From the NCBI RefSeq assembly GCF_037176765.1, contig NC_090022.1, forward strand, positions 73,533,209 to 73,597,208: DNA of 64,000 nucleotides, given 5' to 3'. Positions 44,388-58,060 of the stretch are shown in pieces. The notes beneath the pieces were generated by a model, which saw nothing but the letters and a program-made list of their open reading frames with translations, had not been told where the DNA came from and made no database searches. Numbering within the stretch: position 1 is the first letter of the stretch; every line of letters begins with the position of its first letter. The DNA is from Anolis sagrei (taxonomy: Eukaryota > Chordata > Lepidosauria > Squamata > Anolidae). Both the position numbers and the translations under genes were made by a program.

Positions 44388-44401
44388 TTATATATATAGA
44401 T

Positions 44402-44769
44402 AAAGAGGGACATCCTTTTATCCTCACAAGGTGGTGCAATCTGGACCAAGCTTCTGCTTATTGGATGCCACTTGTCCTGAAGTTGACATTATTTGTGGCA
44501 CACTTTTGATTGAGAGTCCTCCAAGAGCCCTGGTCTTCAAAGGCCTTGCTCAAGTCTTGGGAGCTCAGGACACTGGCTTCTTGATGCAATCCACCTGTAG
44601 TGTGGTCTCTCTTTTTCTATAGCATTCTTAATGAGCCATGCCCTCATCTATGTACTAGGTAGAGCTGGTTCAGTTTCTTCATCTTACAAATTGATTTGCT
44701 CTGACGACTCGTATCTTTGTTCATAGCATATCCATAATTCAATTTCAGCTGTCATCACCATGTGCATTA
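44402..44769. other. Intergenic, nothing recognised
   Basis: No feature seen. Confidence 0.35.
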
Positions 44770-45560
44770 AAGTCTGACTTATGCCAACCCTGAGGTAAAC
44801 CAAATCAGTTTTCTACCCAAGGTTTGTTCACAGGGGATTTGCCTTCTCTTCGAGGTTGAGAGGATGTGACTTGCCCAAGGTCACCCATTGGCAGGCCTGT
44901 AGTGAGGGGGTGGTTTTAGGGGTTCAACCCCCCCCCCGAAATGTTTCAGATTTTTTTAAAAAACCTGGTTTACTCATGAATTTTAACTGGTTAACCAAAT
45001 CCCCAAGCTAAGTCTATAAGATGCAAAAAAATTAAGAGTACCTCCAGAACTGTAAGCACTATCTCATGCAAATATTGACAATTTATTCACACTGTCATTA
45101 CTTGCAGCAATAGCCGATGTAGTGAAGCAACCAAGTTGGGTGTGTGTGTGTTGAATGGTCTCATTAAGGAGGCCAGACTTGGTGGAGGTGGTTGACAGGG
45201 GTGGAGCTGCAGGCTACTGAAAGTTGCTCTGCCTTCTGCTGTGCTCTTTGCTTCAGCGTGAGCTAGGAGGCAGGTTTCAACCCCCCCCCCCCCAATTTTC
45301 AACCCTCCCCAAAATTTTCAACCCGCCCTCCGAAATTTTCAACCCCCCCCCCCCCCGAAACAGCGTGAGCTAGGAGGCAGGTTTCAACCCCCCCCCCCCA
45401 ATTTTCAACCCTCCCCAAAATTTTCAACCCACCCTCCTCGAAATTTTTTTCTGGCTACGGCCCTGCCCATTGGAACTATGAATACAGAACATGATCTAAT
45501 TCCATGAAAACCATTCAGTTCCTATGGTAAGAATGACCATTTTGGAGGCAGCACCTGACA
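44770..45560 (+). mobile_element. MIR-like SINE interrupted by a hAT element
   Basis: 'ggatgtgacttgcccaaggt' and 'cacccattgg' before the insert and 'aactatgaatacagaac' after it form one SINE core copy. Confidence 0.6.
44884..45473. mobile_element. hAT-type element with internal duplication
   Basis: Element 44892-45465 starts CAGGCCTGTAG and ends CTACGGCCCTG (inverted). CCCATTGG at 44884-44891 and 45466-45473 is an exact 8-bp duplication. Near the right end a block 'cagcgtgagctaggaggcag' plus C-tracts and 'ttttcaaccctccccaaaa' is present twice (45254-45350 and 45362-45440). Confidence 0.88.
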
Positions 45561-48500
45561 TGTGTGTGGTTCTTTTTTGTGTGAGATTCCTGCTCATAGA
45601 AAACAAACACACAACATTAAATGACTGCTTTATTGTGTTAATACATACCCACCACATCAAAATTGGCACATTCTGTGACTAAGAGGCCCATCTTGATTTA
45701 CCCACAATTCCATCTCACCTTTCTTACATCTTTCTTACAACTTCTTTCAATATTAATATTCTCCTGACCTTCATTCCTTTTTCCTTTAGAGTTTGCCATT
45801 GGCACAGATGAGATTTATAAAGTAGTAGTGGGGCATCTCCAAAGCCAGCTTCCACATCTGTTACTTTTCAATATGAAAAACTTGGTTGTCAAAAATGCTA
45901 GAATCCCAAAGTGCTGTATTGGAAATATTCTTCCTGAGCAAGTGGGAATAAGAGAAGAGGATGGAGCCTTTGAAAACAACACATAGGAACTGCTTGATAA
46001 CAATTACATTCAGCTTGTTTTGGTTTGTTGTACATGTGTTTGTGCATCTTTTGAAATAATGGAAATATCTATTGTTAGAAGCAACTTTGTCCTCCATTGG
46101 CTCAATTAAGCTTCTTCTACAAATCTTTGAAGTGACACAGCAGCCTTGCCCAATGTGGCATCCATTTGATGTTTTGGGACTACAATTTCCATCATTCCTG
46201 TCACCATGAGCTATGCTGTCATGAGCTATGCTGTCAACATATCTTGAGGACACCAAGTTGGGGAAGGCTGCGGGACAGATACACAAAGAAATGTGAGGCA
46301 TCCTAGCTGTAAAAAGTACACGTACACATAGCTTAGAGTATTCTTCTTGAAACACAATTGGCCTTCCCCCTTCTAATTCCTTACAGGAAGGAAAAGTCTA
46401 AATTGTACATACCTCTATTCTCCACAACTGCCATACACAGTACATGTAGCAAACCTAAGAGGCTGGTTGCAGACATAGCTACTACCACCTCGTTTCACAA
46501 AGTCCTCTCCTTGAAACCCTTAGGAAGTGCAAATCAAACTATATTCTGCAGAAGAACTAACTCATGGGACAGCCAGTGCTTCTCCATTCAAGAAAATGAG
46601 GGGAAGATTGTGATCCTTTTGGGGAGAGGAATCACAATTTTCTCTCTCATATTGGTTCTCTGTAGGGAATGCTTGGATTGTTCCCAGGAAGATGTAGCAG
46701 CAGTCACAAGGTGAATACTGCCCTGCGGTGGAGAATATCGGAAATACATGGCCAACATCATTTGGAGCCATTAGAAAGCTGTTCCCATGCACAGATGCAG
46801 TTATTTGGTATTTGCTAGAACTTCATTATTATCTTGACAAATCAATCCAGTAAATGAAGTACTTCTATACCATTTTTATGGGAAAACATCAAGTCTATTT
46901 GGCAAAGGAACTGCACCCTCCTCTTTTGTAGAGACAAAGCCTGCTTCTTAATTCCTAGGTCTGCAAGGGCAGCTGAATAGTGGCTGGGCATCCCTACCCA
47001 TCATATTTGTGGGGAGTACAGCTATGCCTTGCAGGTTCTCACTGCCTTTAGCATCCAGGGGAAAGGCACTATGTGGGGAGGCACTAGCAAAAAGATTGTG
47101 TTACTACTGGCACAAGCAGGGATGAGACCAGCAAAACCCAACAGTTTTGGCCATAGTTGTGCATCTAAGGGTGTAAGGAGGTCTGATTCTTCTGAAGAAT
47201 GCATCATGGTTGAGCCTCCCAAGCCCTTCCAAATTACTTACATACTTGCTACTTGAGGCTATTGCTGCCATTCTGGCAATGGGAACCAAGAGATCTGTCT
47301 CTCCTTGTCTCCTTCAGTCATTGGTCCAGCCATGGCAGTCAACAAGGTGACAGAAGTACTAGAAATGTATCTTTCCCAGAGCACTGTTTCTCCTGGTTCT
47401 TTAACTCATCTTCCCCTCTCAATAGCCAGCAGTATTCCTAAACTTCAGTCATAAGGTCTAAAATCATGGTAAGCTATAGATCTGGAATCATGTGCTTACT
47501 GTTTCTTTTTACCATGTGTCTCTACACATGACTCCCATAGAGCCCTAAGTTGGTGCCAGCTGGAAGCTTCCATGTCAGTAGCTTGCTAAATGAACTCCAG
47601 GCTTTATCTTGAGCTTTAAAGAAGTGACCCCTGTCCTCAGAACAGGTCCACTACCTTGGACAGCATTTTCCGATGCAGACTGGGTTCATCTCCTTGCTGA
47701 CATGAGAGGTCATGAGCTGCTACTGGCTTACAGTGCTGCAAAGGAACCTAATGATTTTAGATGTATGTCCTGAAAGAGTAGTGCATGTATAGTATAATTG
47801 TTCCTTCTTAAGTCATAGCTTGCCCCCAAGGAGAAAAGAAAAATCATAGTGGGAGCAGAGTGCGTTCATAGAGTATTTCAGTATTCAGAACCTGACTTTA
47901 AAATCCTGAAGTCACAGCAGCAAAAACTAGAGCTAAAGGGAAGTGAAAGGCAAATAATGATTCGGTATTTTAAAAGAAAAATAATACAGTGTCAGGATTC
48001 ATAAAGGCTCCAAATGGTCTGATCGTCTCAGACTTTTCTCACCAACAGGAGAATTGAGGGGAGTCTGCATGCAAGAAGGTCAAGGGTGGAGCAGGGTGCA
48101 GAGTGCTAGAGGGCCCTAAAGAAGGCATATTTTTCTGACTTGCATATTGAATGCACATTATGAAGAGCTATTTGTTCCATTCTATTCCCAAAGACTGGAT
48201 TCTGCTCACTTTCAACCAGACCAACGAGTTCCAACTCTATCCTTCCATAATGTATTGTACCCCGCAAGCACTGCTTGTATACCATAAATAAGAAAAACAT
48301 ATTCGCTGCAGAGAAGTACTCCTTAAATCCTAGGACAATCTAATGCCATTTTACAGATGAAAACTGGGCCATGTGTTGCAAAGCAATATCAGAGTATGGT
48401 CAAGACATACAACTGGGAAGAGGCTGCAGAAGTTTGCTTTTGTCTAAGCCAACTCTCAGTTCCACCATCTCCTTCCCCTGTTGAATTGTGTACAAATTAT

Positions 48501-49859
48501 GTTTGCACTCTGAGCTCAGTTGGTAGCAAATGAAGTAAGCTGAGGATAATGAGAAAGCAGGAAGAAAAAAGACTGAGAAACCTGGACATTTTAAAAACAG
48601 CTGAAAAAGTGGATGGGCAAAGGATTCATTAGGTCTGTGCCTGCCAAATTGGAAAGGGTATATAGAACATTTACCTGCAATGATATTTTGCTTTCTAAAG
48701 TGAAAGATAAAAATGGATTGAATGAATGGCTAGCTGATCCTTCCTTGAACATGGGATGTGATACTATTTCACACTATGCCTGACACAACAGACTTGTTTA
48801 GGGGCACCAGAACAAAGGAAAAGCTTGGGAGGTTGACAGCATTGGGTCTCCGCCCCACAGTTGGATGGAGTCCTCCTAAAAGTTTTCTCATAGTAGGGAT
48901 TTTTCTCTTCCTAGTTTGCTCTCTGAGAAACACTCTGGCTAAACACAACATAGATCTGTGTGTCAGAGAGAGAGAGAGAGAGGGAGGGAGATTGCAAGAG
49001 AGAAGGGGGAAGTGAGAGCAGTTTGTACTGTTTAGTCCCTTGTCCATTTCTTTCTTTCCTTCTTTCATCATCATCTTCATCTCCATCTGCCACATATTGA
49101 CGATACATGCCCAGTAATGTACCCATAGTCCTTTGGGCAACAACAGCCCCATTCCTTCAGTCAGAAGCAAAATCCTAGTGGATCACTGTGTGGTGGGTTT
49201 ACATTCATCAGTAAACAATCTGTTAATAAATATATCAGTGGTTCTGTTGTGTCTCTGGGGGTGGGACGCACATTGCTACACATATGCACACAAGGTAGGT
49301 GGACTGGGGAAGAAGTTATGGGAGGAAGGACAACAGGGGGCAAACAGCCTGCTATTTGAGGAAGAGTTCTGAGCATGGGATTCAGCTCCCTTTGCAAGGT
49401 GCTCCACGGGGCTGTCTTGCCACTGGAAAATGTCAGAGCACCACTAAACGTTCCACAGTTGGAGGCTGGATTAAAAACAAAATTCTGGGCAGTCAGTGAA
49501 TGGAAATGAACCACAACTCCTGCCAACATTAATTCCCACTGCACAGGGCACCCAGGAGATGGCCTTTGTTTCATTTGGCCTTTGGAGGCCAGTGTCTCCA
49601 TCTTTGGTTGTGCATTATGGAACAGGCAGGGGTGCAGAACTCTTTGTCTTATCAGGTTCTGTTTCTTCATGCCAAGTTCAGAAGAGCAGCAGCTAAGTGG
49701 CTATGATGACAGCAGCACTTCCTCTACAGGCTACACATGAAGGCAGGGGGGAAGGAAGTTCTCTCCCTGCAAATCAGATGGGTCACTCTACCCCTTTCAG
49801 TCACTCTCTCACCCTGCCCTTCCTAGCCATAGATGTTGTCCAGCTGCGGCCTTTGCAGG
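45561..49859. other. OAS-SEMA3B intergenic region
   Basis: A MITE remnant at about 46155-46270 ('gatgttttgggactacaatt', 'ccaagttggggaaggctg') and an (AG)n run near 48968-48985. Scattered short frames show no family signature. Includes the SEMA3B 3' untranslated region, whose end could not be fixed. Confidence 0.4.
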
Positions 49860-50321
49860 TCACCAGAAGTCTGTGCTCCGGGGACCCCTTTCCGAACGGG
49901 GAACTTCATGTGTTCTACGACTGCGGGCCCTTTTCTTCTCTTCTAAATGCTTCCACTTGTGATTTTTGGCCTTGACACTAAGTGGAGGGGGCAGCAGTGG
50001 CTTTCTTTTGGGCTGATGGTTCTTGCGGCTCCACAGTTGCTCACAGACCTGGTCCATGGTGCTGAGGTTAGGGTGATCTACAAGCTGCAGGAAGTCTTGG
50101 TACCAAAGCTTGCGATGGAAGGGCTGTGTGGGTTCCTCTTCCCAGGAAAAGGAGAGAGTTTCGGCCTGCTGGGCATTGATGACTTCAAGTCTGAGATGCA
50201 ACAAATTCTGGGTAAAGCCATGCTCTGTGGCTTGGCAGTGGTAGAGGCCAGCATCTTTGTGTTGCACACTGCGCAGCAGGATTCCCCGCTCCATCTTGAT
50301 GACCCGGTCATCCCATGACAC
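49860..50321 (-). CDS. SEMA3B: SEMA3B last exon: Ig half and basic tail
   Basis: Acceptor ACCTTCAG then VSWDDRVIKMERGILLRSVQ, HKDAGLYHCQATEHGFTQ (second Ig cysteine), KLWYQDFLQLVDHPNLSTMD, QVCEQLW (the cysteine expected to form the interchain disulfide of class 3 dimers), and KWKHLEEKKRARSRRTHE, ending GPRSTDFW. The R/K-rich end is the neuropilin-binding and furin-processed tail. Stop at 49860-49862. Confidence 0.95.
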   Translation of the reverse strand: MSWDDRVIKMERGILLRSVQHKDAGLYHCQATEHGFTQNLLHLRLEVINAQQAETLSFSWEEEPTQPFHRKLWYQDFLQLVDHPNLSTMDQVCEQLWSRKNHQPKRKPLLPPPLSVKAKNHKWKHLEEKKRARSRRTHEVPRSERGPRSTDFW

Positions 50322-50878
50322 CTGAAGGTCAATACAAGAAAGAGAAATGGATTTCTGGGAACAGAACTAGAGAACAGAAATCAGGATGAGTGAGAGAGAG
50401 AGAGAGAGAGGAGGTAGGCGAACACCAGGAATCAAGAGGCAAATGGTCCCATTAACAGCAATTCTATTTGAAAACAGATTCAAAGCAGGGGTGGGCAAAG
50501 TGTGGCTCATGGTCTGAATGCAGCCCTTGGATCCCACTTTTGTGCCCCCCATCCCACAATAAAGAAGTTATCTTTTAGCCCCAAACCACACAGAAAGCTA
50601 CCCAAATGGGTGAAAATATACAAAAATACCGTCACACAAAGTATATTACCCTAAATAGTTTAATTATTTCCTCTCACCATTTTGAGAGGGACTACAGAGG
50701 AAAAAGGGGTTTCTATGGGATGGAAGTGTGATCTATGAGGGCTTCTTGGAGCATACTGGTCCCTGGTCCCAAGCAGTTGCTTACCACTGTAGTAAGGGAT
50801 GGGACTCAATCTGATTTTGCTGGACCTGTTTCTATTTTGCTCTGTCAGACTACTCTCACACAACAGCCAGATTCATAC
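50322..50878 (-). other. SEMA3B intron
   Basis: Phase 0. A (GA)n run at 50393-50411 and a hAT-like fragment near 50490-50580 ('caggggtgggcaaagtgtgg'). Confidence 0.6.
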
Positions 50879-51018
50879 CTCCTTCCGCGGGGCACTGCTG
50901 GTTTTCTGGTATGTCCACATAATCTGGGCCTGCAGGGATTTAGGAAGACACTCCAGGAAGGCACTGCTGCCCTCTACTCCATACAGTTTCTTTTCCTGCA
51001 CACTGTTTCGTTGGGGAT
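50879..51018 (-). CDS. SEMA3B: SEMA3B exon: first part of Ig domain
   Basis: 140 bp, phase 1 to 0. Reads DPQRNSVQEKKLYGVEGSSA, FLECLPKSLQAQIMWTYQKT, SSAPRKE. First Ig cysteine is in FLEC and the core tryptophan in MWTYQ. Acceptor TGTTCAG, donor AAGGAG|GTATGA. Confidence 0.93.
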
Positions 51019-51859
51019 CTGAACAGATACATCAGGAACAACATAAGATATGTGGTGGAATGCCGCTAGCAGTGAACACAGTAAGGTAAGGATAAGTAGG
51101 AGCAAACATAGATGTCCAAGATAGAGACAAAGCTTGACTGACTGCTTATTGGTGAAAAAAAATGCTACAGTTCCTGGTGTACAACTATAAGTATACATAT
51201 AGTATATGGATTCAGTCCTGGTTATATATGAAGGTTCACTATTTTGAGATAGTTTGAGATTTTTGTATGCAAGGGAATTGTTCTCCTTGCAAACAAGCAC
51301 AAACCCTTACACTGCGAGTCACTTCTGGAAAGTTCAGGTGCCAATATTTTGTTGTCAGAAAAGCCCCACAACCCCCACAAACAAACACAATCAAAACTGA
51401 AAGAGGCCTTTCAGTTTCAGATATAACTCAGTGGGTCACGGAGTTATATCTCCTTGCAAACCCCCAATTCCTGGAGGCTTTTAGGAGCTCAAAGTTACAT
51501 TTTTGTCTGAAAATTAAGACTTCAAAGGCTATCAAGGGTTCTCAAAGATAGCCCTGGACCTCTGGGCCCATCCTTGCCTCAAAGCATGGATTCTACTTAG
51601 TCATAAATATTTACTAATCTTTCAGGTTACTAAAAAGGACAGGAAGCTACTTAGACGAAGTTGATTTGAGTTGATTTTCTTATTCATTCCAAGTTAGGGT
51701 AACCTTGCTTCCAACAGCTGACAGACTTGTAAACTTCTTATATGCCAAAGTGTCCTGGTGTTAAATCTTGTGCATCAAGTTTGAGACAAACAGTGAGTGA
51801 AGGCAAGGAATCGGAGAATTGTGGTGAGAAAAAAAATATATGTAGTCATTGTACCAACA

Positions 51860-52440
51860 GCCAGAGCCAGCATGGTGTAGTGGTTTGTGTCTATGTGTGT
51901 CAGAACTGACTTGAGAAACTGCAAGTCAACTTGCGGTGTAGTGGTGTGATCACTGCACTTATGAGCCTGGAGACCAGGGTCTGAATCAAGGGCAAGGGGC
52001 AAAACCCCTCTAAACAAATCTTGCCAAGAAAATCCTGTGATAGGTTTGTTTTAAAAGGTAAAGGTAAATGTTTCCCCTTGACATTAAGTCTAGTCAAGTC
52101 TGACTCTGGGGAGTGGTATTCGTCTCCATTTCTAAGCCGAAAAGCTGGCATTGTCCGTAGATGACTCCTAGATCATGTGGCCAGCATGACAGTATGGAGC
52201 GCTGCTACCTTCCTACTCACATTTGCATGTTTTCAAACTGCTAGGTGGACAGAAGCTGGTGATAACAGCGGGAGCTCACCCCGCTCCCTAGATTCGAACT
52301 GCTGACCTTTCAGTCAGCAAGTTAAGCAGCTCAGCGGTATAACCCGCTTGTCACCGGGGGCTCCAGGTTTGTTTTAGGATTGTCATAAATCTGAAACAAC
52401 TTGAAGGCACACAACAACAAACCAAAAACTCACTGAATGA
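51860..52440 (+). mobile_element. SINE interrupted by a second SINE
   Basis: 'agccagcatggtgtagtggt' head and 'atcttgccaagaaaatcctg' before the insert; 'gtcataaatctgaaacaact' and 'tgaaggcacacaacaacaa' after it. This is the commonest squamate SINE type in the window, with a partial internal duplication of the head. Confidence 0.7.
52042..52376 (-). mobile_element. tRNA-derived SINE inserted in SINE
   Basis: AGGTTTGTTTTA at 52042-52053 and 52365-52376 is an exact 12-bp target duplication. The minus-strand insert starts GGAGCCCCCGGTGACAAGCG, has an A-box-like 'taccgctgagctgc' and a B-box-like 'ggtcagcagttcgaatc', and ends in 'tttacctttacctttt'. Confidence 0.85.
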
Positions 52441-52543
52441 AATAATGAAACCACACTATCCTGACACTATTTATATTTTGTATTTTTGTAATGATAGACC
52501 CACTTGATATGAAAAATAGAACAGGGGGTTTAATCACACTGAC

Positions 52544-52599
52544 CTCCAGAGCACAAGATACTGGGATCTCCATTCCTCACATCCTGGCGCCGGAACCGC
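52544..52599 (-). CDS. SEMA3B: SEMA3B exon: furin-site linker
   Basis: 56 bp, phase 2 to 1. Reads RFRRQDVRNGDPSILCSG. RRFRR is the conserved basic proprotein-convertase motif between PSI and Ig domains of class 3 semaphorins. Acceptor CATCTGATAG, donor GGAG|GTCAGT. Confidence 0.92.
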
Positions 52600-54821
<2,222 letters not shown>

Positions 54822-54863
54822 CCGCTTGGAGGAGACCTGCATACTGGTAACTGGAGTAGGGTC
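54822..54863 (-). CDS. SEMA3B: SEMA3B 42-bp exon
   Basis: Encodes DPTPVTSMQVSSKR, phase 0 at both ends; aligns with human SAAVTSMQISSKR. Acceptor TTATTGACAG, donor AAGCGG|GTATGTG. Confidence 0.9.
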
Positions 54864-55034
54864 CTGTCAATAAGGGAGAAAAAAGGAAAGTAACATGTCT
54901 GGATTGCTGGTAACCTCAATTCCCAGATATCCTTCTCAATGACTGCTCATTTGCAATCAAGGATCCAAGCACCTTCCCAGAGTACCCAGGATTTTGCCTC
55001 AGTTCCAGTCCACCCTCCTTTTGGCCAAGCTTAC
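54864..55034 (-). other. SEMA3B short intron
   Basis: Phase 0 intron of 171 bp, no repeats. Confidence 0.7.
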
Positions 55035-55126
55035 CTTGAACACTTGCAGCTCCTCCAGTAGCAGCTCCTCCATGTTTTGCCACGTCTCCTTGGGCACAGA
55101 GACCACCTTCAGGACCGTGCCAACAT
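55035..55126 (-). CDS. SEMA3B: SEMA3B 92-bp Sema-domain exon
   Basis: Reads [20 protein letters not shown] then [11 protein letters not shown]. 92 bp, phase 1 to 0, the usual size of this exon in class 3 genes. The [10 protein letters not shown] strand of the propeller spans the junction with the preceding exon. Confidence 0.95.
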
Positions 55127-56292
55127 CTGCCAGAGAGAGGGAAAAATAAGACAACTGCACTCAAATAAGGAGGTTGCAGGCAGGAAGAGAATTTCTACTG
55201 GCTAAAAATACAAATGAATGGGTCCTAGAACAAATCAGGCATGATGACTAAACAAATCAGGCAAGATGACTAAACAGAGGCTGTTTTATTTTGACGTATC
55301 ATTAGAAGAGATGGCTCACTAGAAAAGATGACAGTGCTTGGTAAGATGGAGGTTTAGGAGAAGAGGCAGGCCACATTCCAGATGAATAGATCCTATCAAG
55401 GAAGTCACAGCCCTGAGTCTGCAAGACCTAAGCAAGTCTGTTGAGGACATGGTGACTTGGTGATCTCTCATTCATAGGGTTGCCATAAGCTAACGTTGAC
55501 TTGATGACAGCTAACAAAAAAAGTATTTCTCTGGAAGCTATGCAGAATTATTATTCTCTCCTCCATTCTCCACATCTCAGGAAAGATTTCCCAGAGGCCA
55601 TGCAAAGGCCCACAGCCAAACTACTTAATTTACACAAAAGTGGGCAAGATCAAAAAGAAGTCTCTTTTGCAAGGCTTTGCTTCTGGTCTCTGTTTAACTT
55701 ACAGGGATGGGAAACCTCCCAGTGCTTCATTTAGATCAATATGTATGTTCCCAGTCTCTATTGGCAGTGAAATACATAAATGCTCCTCAATGCATTCAAT
55801 AGCTAGGTATTCTTTGATTGATACACCCAGCTTCATTACTTGCTGATGCTTCCTTTGGCCCCCTGTTCTGTGATTATAGTACACATGTGTTTACTCATGT
55901 GAAGTTCAATGGCATCATGAGGAAATATAGCAGCCATCTGTGAATCTCTTACGTGATGTTAAATGACATCATGAGGAAACATGGAAACATGGCTGTGAAT
56001 CTCTGTGACCATGGAGAAGCAGAAAAATGATCCAGCAAATGAAATGATGGTGGAGGGACATCTTTTACATGCCACACAACTACTCTACAAACATTGCCCA
56101 TGGTTGTTCCAGAATAGGAACTGATACCTGATAAGGAAAATGGCAGCTCATAACTCACACTGGTATGAGAAAAAGGTCTTAGAAATACACATTTCCTTGA
56201 CTTCTAAAGTAGGGACATCCCCTGGTAGGTAGCTTTATGGAGCACCTGGTGTTAACCTGGCCCCCATCAGAAGGGGAGGAATGCAGACAGAC
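55127..56292 (-). other. SEMA3B intron
   Basis: Phase 1 intron. No convincing element recognised. Confidence 0.55.
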
Positions 56293-56512
56293 CTGTGCCA
56301 ACGAAGAGAACATCATAATGCCCATCTGCAGCTGCTACGCGGTCTACTGCAATGCGAGTGAAGCTGTAGCCCACATTGGTTTGTAAAAAGATAGGCTTCT
56401 GGCCATGAGGCAAGACAGGGTTGTACATTAATGGGTGGTTGCGGGCAAATTGGATCACATCGTCTGGAAAATCCTTGGTGGAACTGAAAGTGCCAAAGGT
56501 TTTGCTGGGACA
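56293..56512 (-). CDS. SEMA3B: SEMA3B 220-bp Sema-domain exon
   Basis: Acceptor TACCCCCTCAG, then CPSKTFGTFSSTKDFPDDVI, QFARNHPLMYNPVLPHGQKP, IFLQTNVGYSFTRIAVDRVA and AADGHYDVLFVGT. Phase 0 to 1. Nearly every position of the first block equals human SEMA3B, which is the strongest evidence for the paralogue call. Confidence 0.96.
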
Positions 56513-57167
56513 CTGAGGGGGTAGAAAGAAAAAATAGGTGAATGGGGACAGAATGTCCCAACATGGCAAGGTTCTATATGTCAAGAAACTCCCAATTGCA
56601 GCCCTTCATGTTTTTCTGCATTGCTCACCTACTGTTCTGGAACTTGAGCAAGTTACTGCTTTTGGAAATATAGCACCAAAAATTCCAGTAGTCCTGCTAG
56701 CTGGGGGACTCTGGGTGTGGTACTCTAACAATTAACTTTTTAAAGCTTAAATTGGTGCCAGTCATAATCTCAATACTTCCCGTATTCTTCCATGCAGCTT
56801 ATCTGATGCTCCTCTATTTTGACTCTTATTTCCTTTGTGTACCTCAATACTTCCCGAATTCTTCCACACAGCTTGTCTGATGCGCCTCAGTTTTGACTCA
56901 TATTTCCTTTCTGTACTGAAGCTCTCAAGTCCCAGAGAATGCTGGCAAAACAGTCCAGTTACAACATCCTGCCCCACCTTCCCTAATCCCTTCCCTTCCG
57001 TTATATCTATTTTCCAGCTCTCCTCAGTCTGCTTTTATCTTTCTAGACTTATCTTTATGCTTTTATCTTTCTAATTTCTAAAGGCCTGGTTCTTTGTGTG
57101 TCCACATCTCAAAAGGGGAAGAAAAATACCCCGGCCCATTCCATGTCCCTAAGTTCAAGGCACGTAC
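56513..57167 (-). other. SEMA3B intron
   Basis: Phase 0 intron. A short direct duplication is visible: 'cctcaatacttcccg' and 'cgcctcagttttgactcata' repeat 'ctcaatacttcccgtattct' and 'gctcctctattttgactctt' about 77 bp apart (56768-56845 and 56842-56910). Confidence 0.6.
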
Positions 57168-57312
57168 CATTCCTGGGCGGGGGTAAGGGACACGGCCCTG
57201 GTAGGACACCCACTGGAAATTGGGCCCCTCTTTGTGAGCAAAGGGCCCTAAGAAAGCCCTGCGGATATCATTCATGTGGTAGACGCAGACAGCAGATCCT
57301 TGGAAAACAGTG
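57168..57312 (-). CDS. SEMA3B: SEMA3B 145-bp Sema-domain exon
   Basis: Reads [20 protein letters not shown] then [20 protein letters not shown] and VPYPRPGM. Phase 2 to 0. The FAHKEGP and [13 protein letters not shown] blocks match SEMA3B. Acceptor ATGCCCCTACAG, donor GGAATG|GTACGTG. Confidence 0.96.
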
Positions 57313-57936
57313 CTGTAGGGGCATCGTAAAGAGAACCATTAGTGGAAGCTGGGAGAAAGTATGGAAGTAGCCACAGGATGTCATCCCATTTACAGAGTGG
57401 AAAAGTTACCTTTTGGGCTAAACTTCTTAAAATCCTTGAGCCAGCATGGGCACTGTCTATGCTGGTTGGAGAGTGTGAGGAATTGTATTCTATAAGATAA
57501 TGTTTGAAACCACTCTGCACCCACCATGTCTGGATAAACCTTTATTAGAAGGCCAAGTGGGAAAATACAGCTTTGAGTGAAAATGAGATAAGGATGGGAT
57601 CGAGAGAAAGTACTGGGATTTACTGATCTATAACCAACCAGACAGTATTCCTAACTCTCAAGAACAGCAACAAAATTACTTTTCCGACTTTACTATAGAA
57701 TCATAGAATCCTTGATTTGGAAGAGACCTCATGGCCATCCAGTCCAACCACCTGCCAAGAAGCAGGAAAATTGCATTGAAAGCACTGACAGATGGCCATT
57801 CAGCCTCTTTTTAAAAACCTCCAAAGAAGGAGCCTCCACCACACTCCAGAGCAGAGAGTTCCACTGCTGAATAGCTCCCACCGGTAGGAAGTTCTTCCTA
57901 ATGTTCAGGTGGAATCTCCTTTCCTGTAGTTTGAAG

Positions 57937-58029
57937 CCATTTGTAAAGGAACCGTGTTGTTTAATCAAATCAAGTTTGATTAAATAACTTAGAGGCTGAC
58001 TCCAAACTCAAATGACTTTCTTCTCTGGT

Positions 58030-58060
<31 letters not shown>

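Larger units (their letters stand above)
42165..44400 (-). mobile_element. Helitron, reverse orientation, composite
   Basis: Plus strand begins CTAGCTGTGCCCT then hairpin GCCACGCGTTGCTGTGGC (42178-42195), the reverse of a Helitron 3' end, and finishes TATATATAGA, the reverse of TCTATATATA. The flanks are A at 42164 and T at 44401, the expected A|T site. A second hairpin-like end occurs near 42573-42593. Interior: CT-rich tract 42262-42730, a 45-bp GC-rich repeat, a 128-bp minisatellite and a nested AT-rich element. No helicase frame. Confidence 0.75.
51019..52543 (-). other. SEMA3B intron with nested SINEs
   Basis: Phase 1 intron. The only recognised content is a SINE (51860-52440) with a second SINE inside it. 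51019-51860 shows nothing clear. Confidence 0.6.

Noticed and set aside
45861-46714. Frames of 164 and 118 codons on opposite strands
   Set aside because: Isolated and unlike any family I know; the first crosses a MITE remnant.
48769-49670. Frames of 133 and 169 codons upstream of the SEMA3B last exon on the same strand
   Set aside because: No recognisable family, no splice context, and they fall in the expected 3' untranslated or intergenic region.
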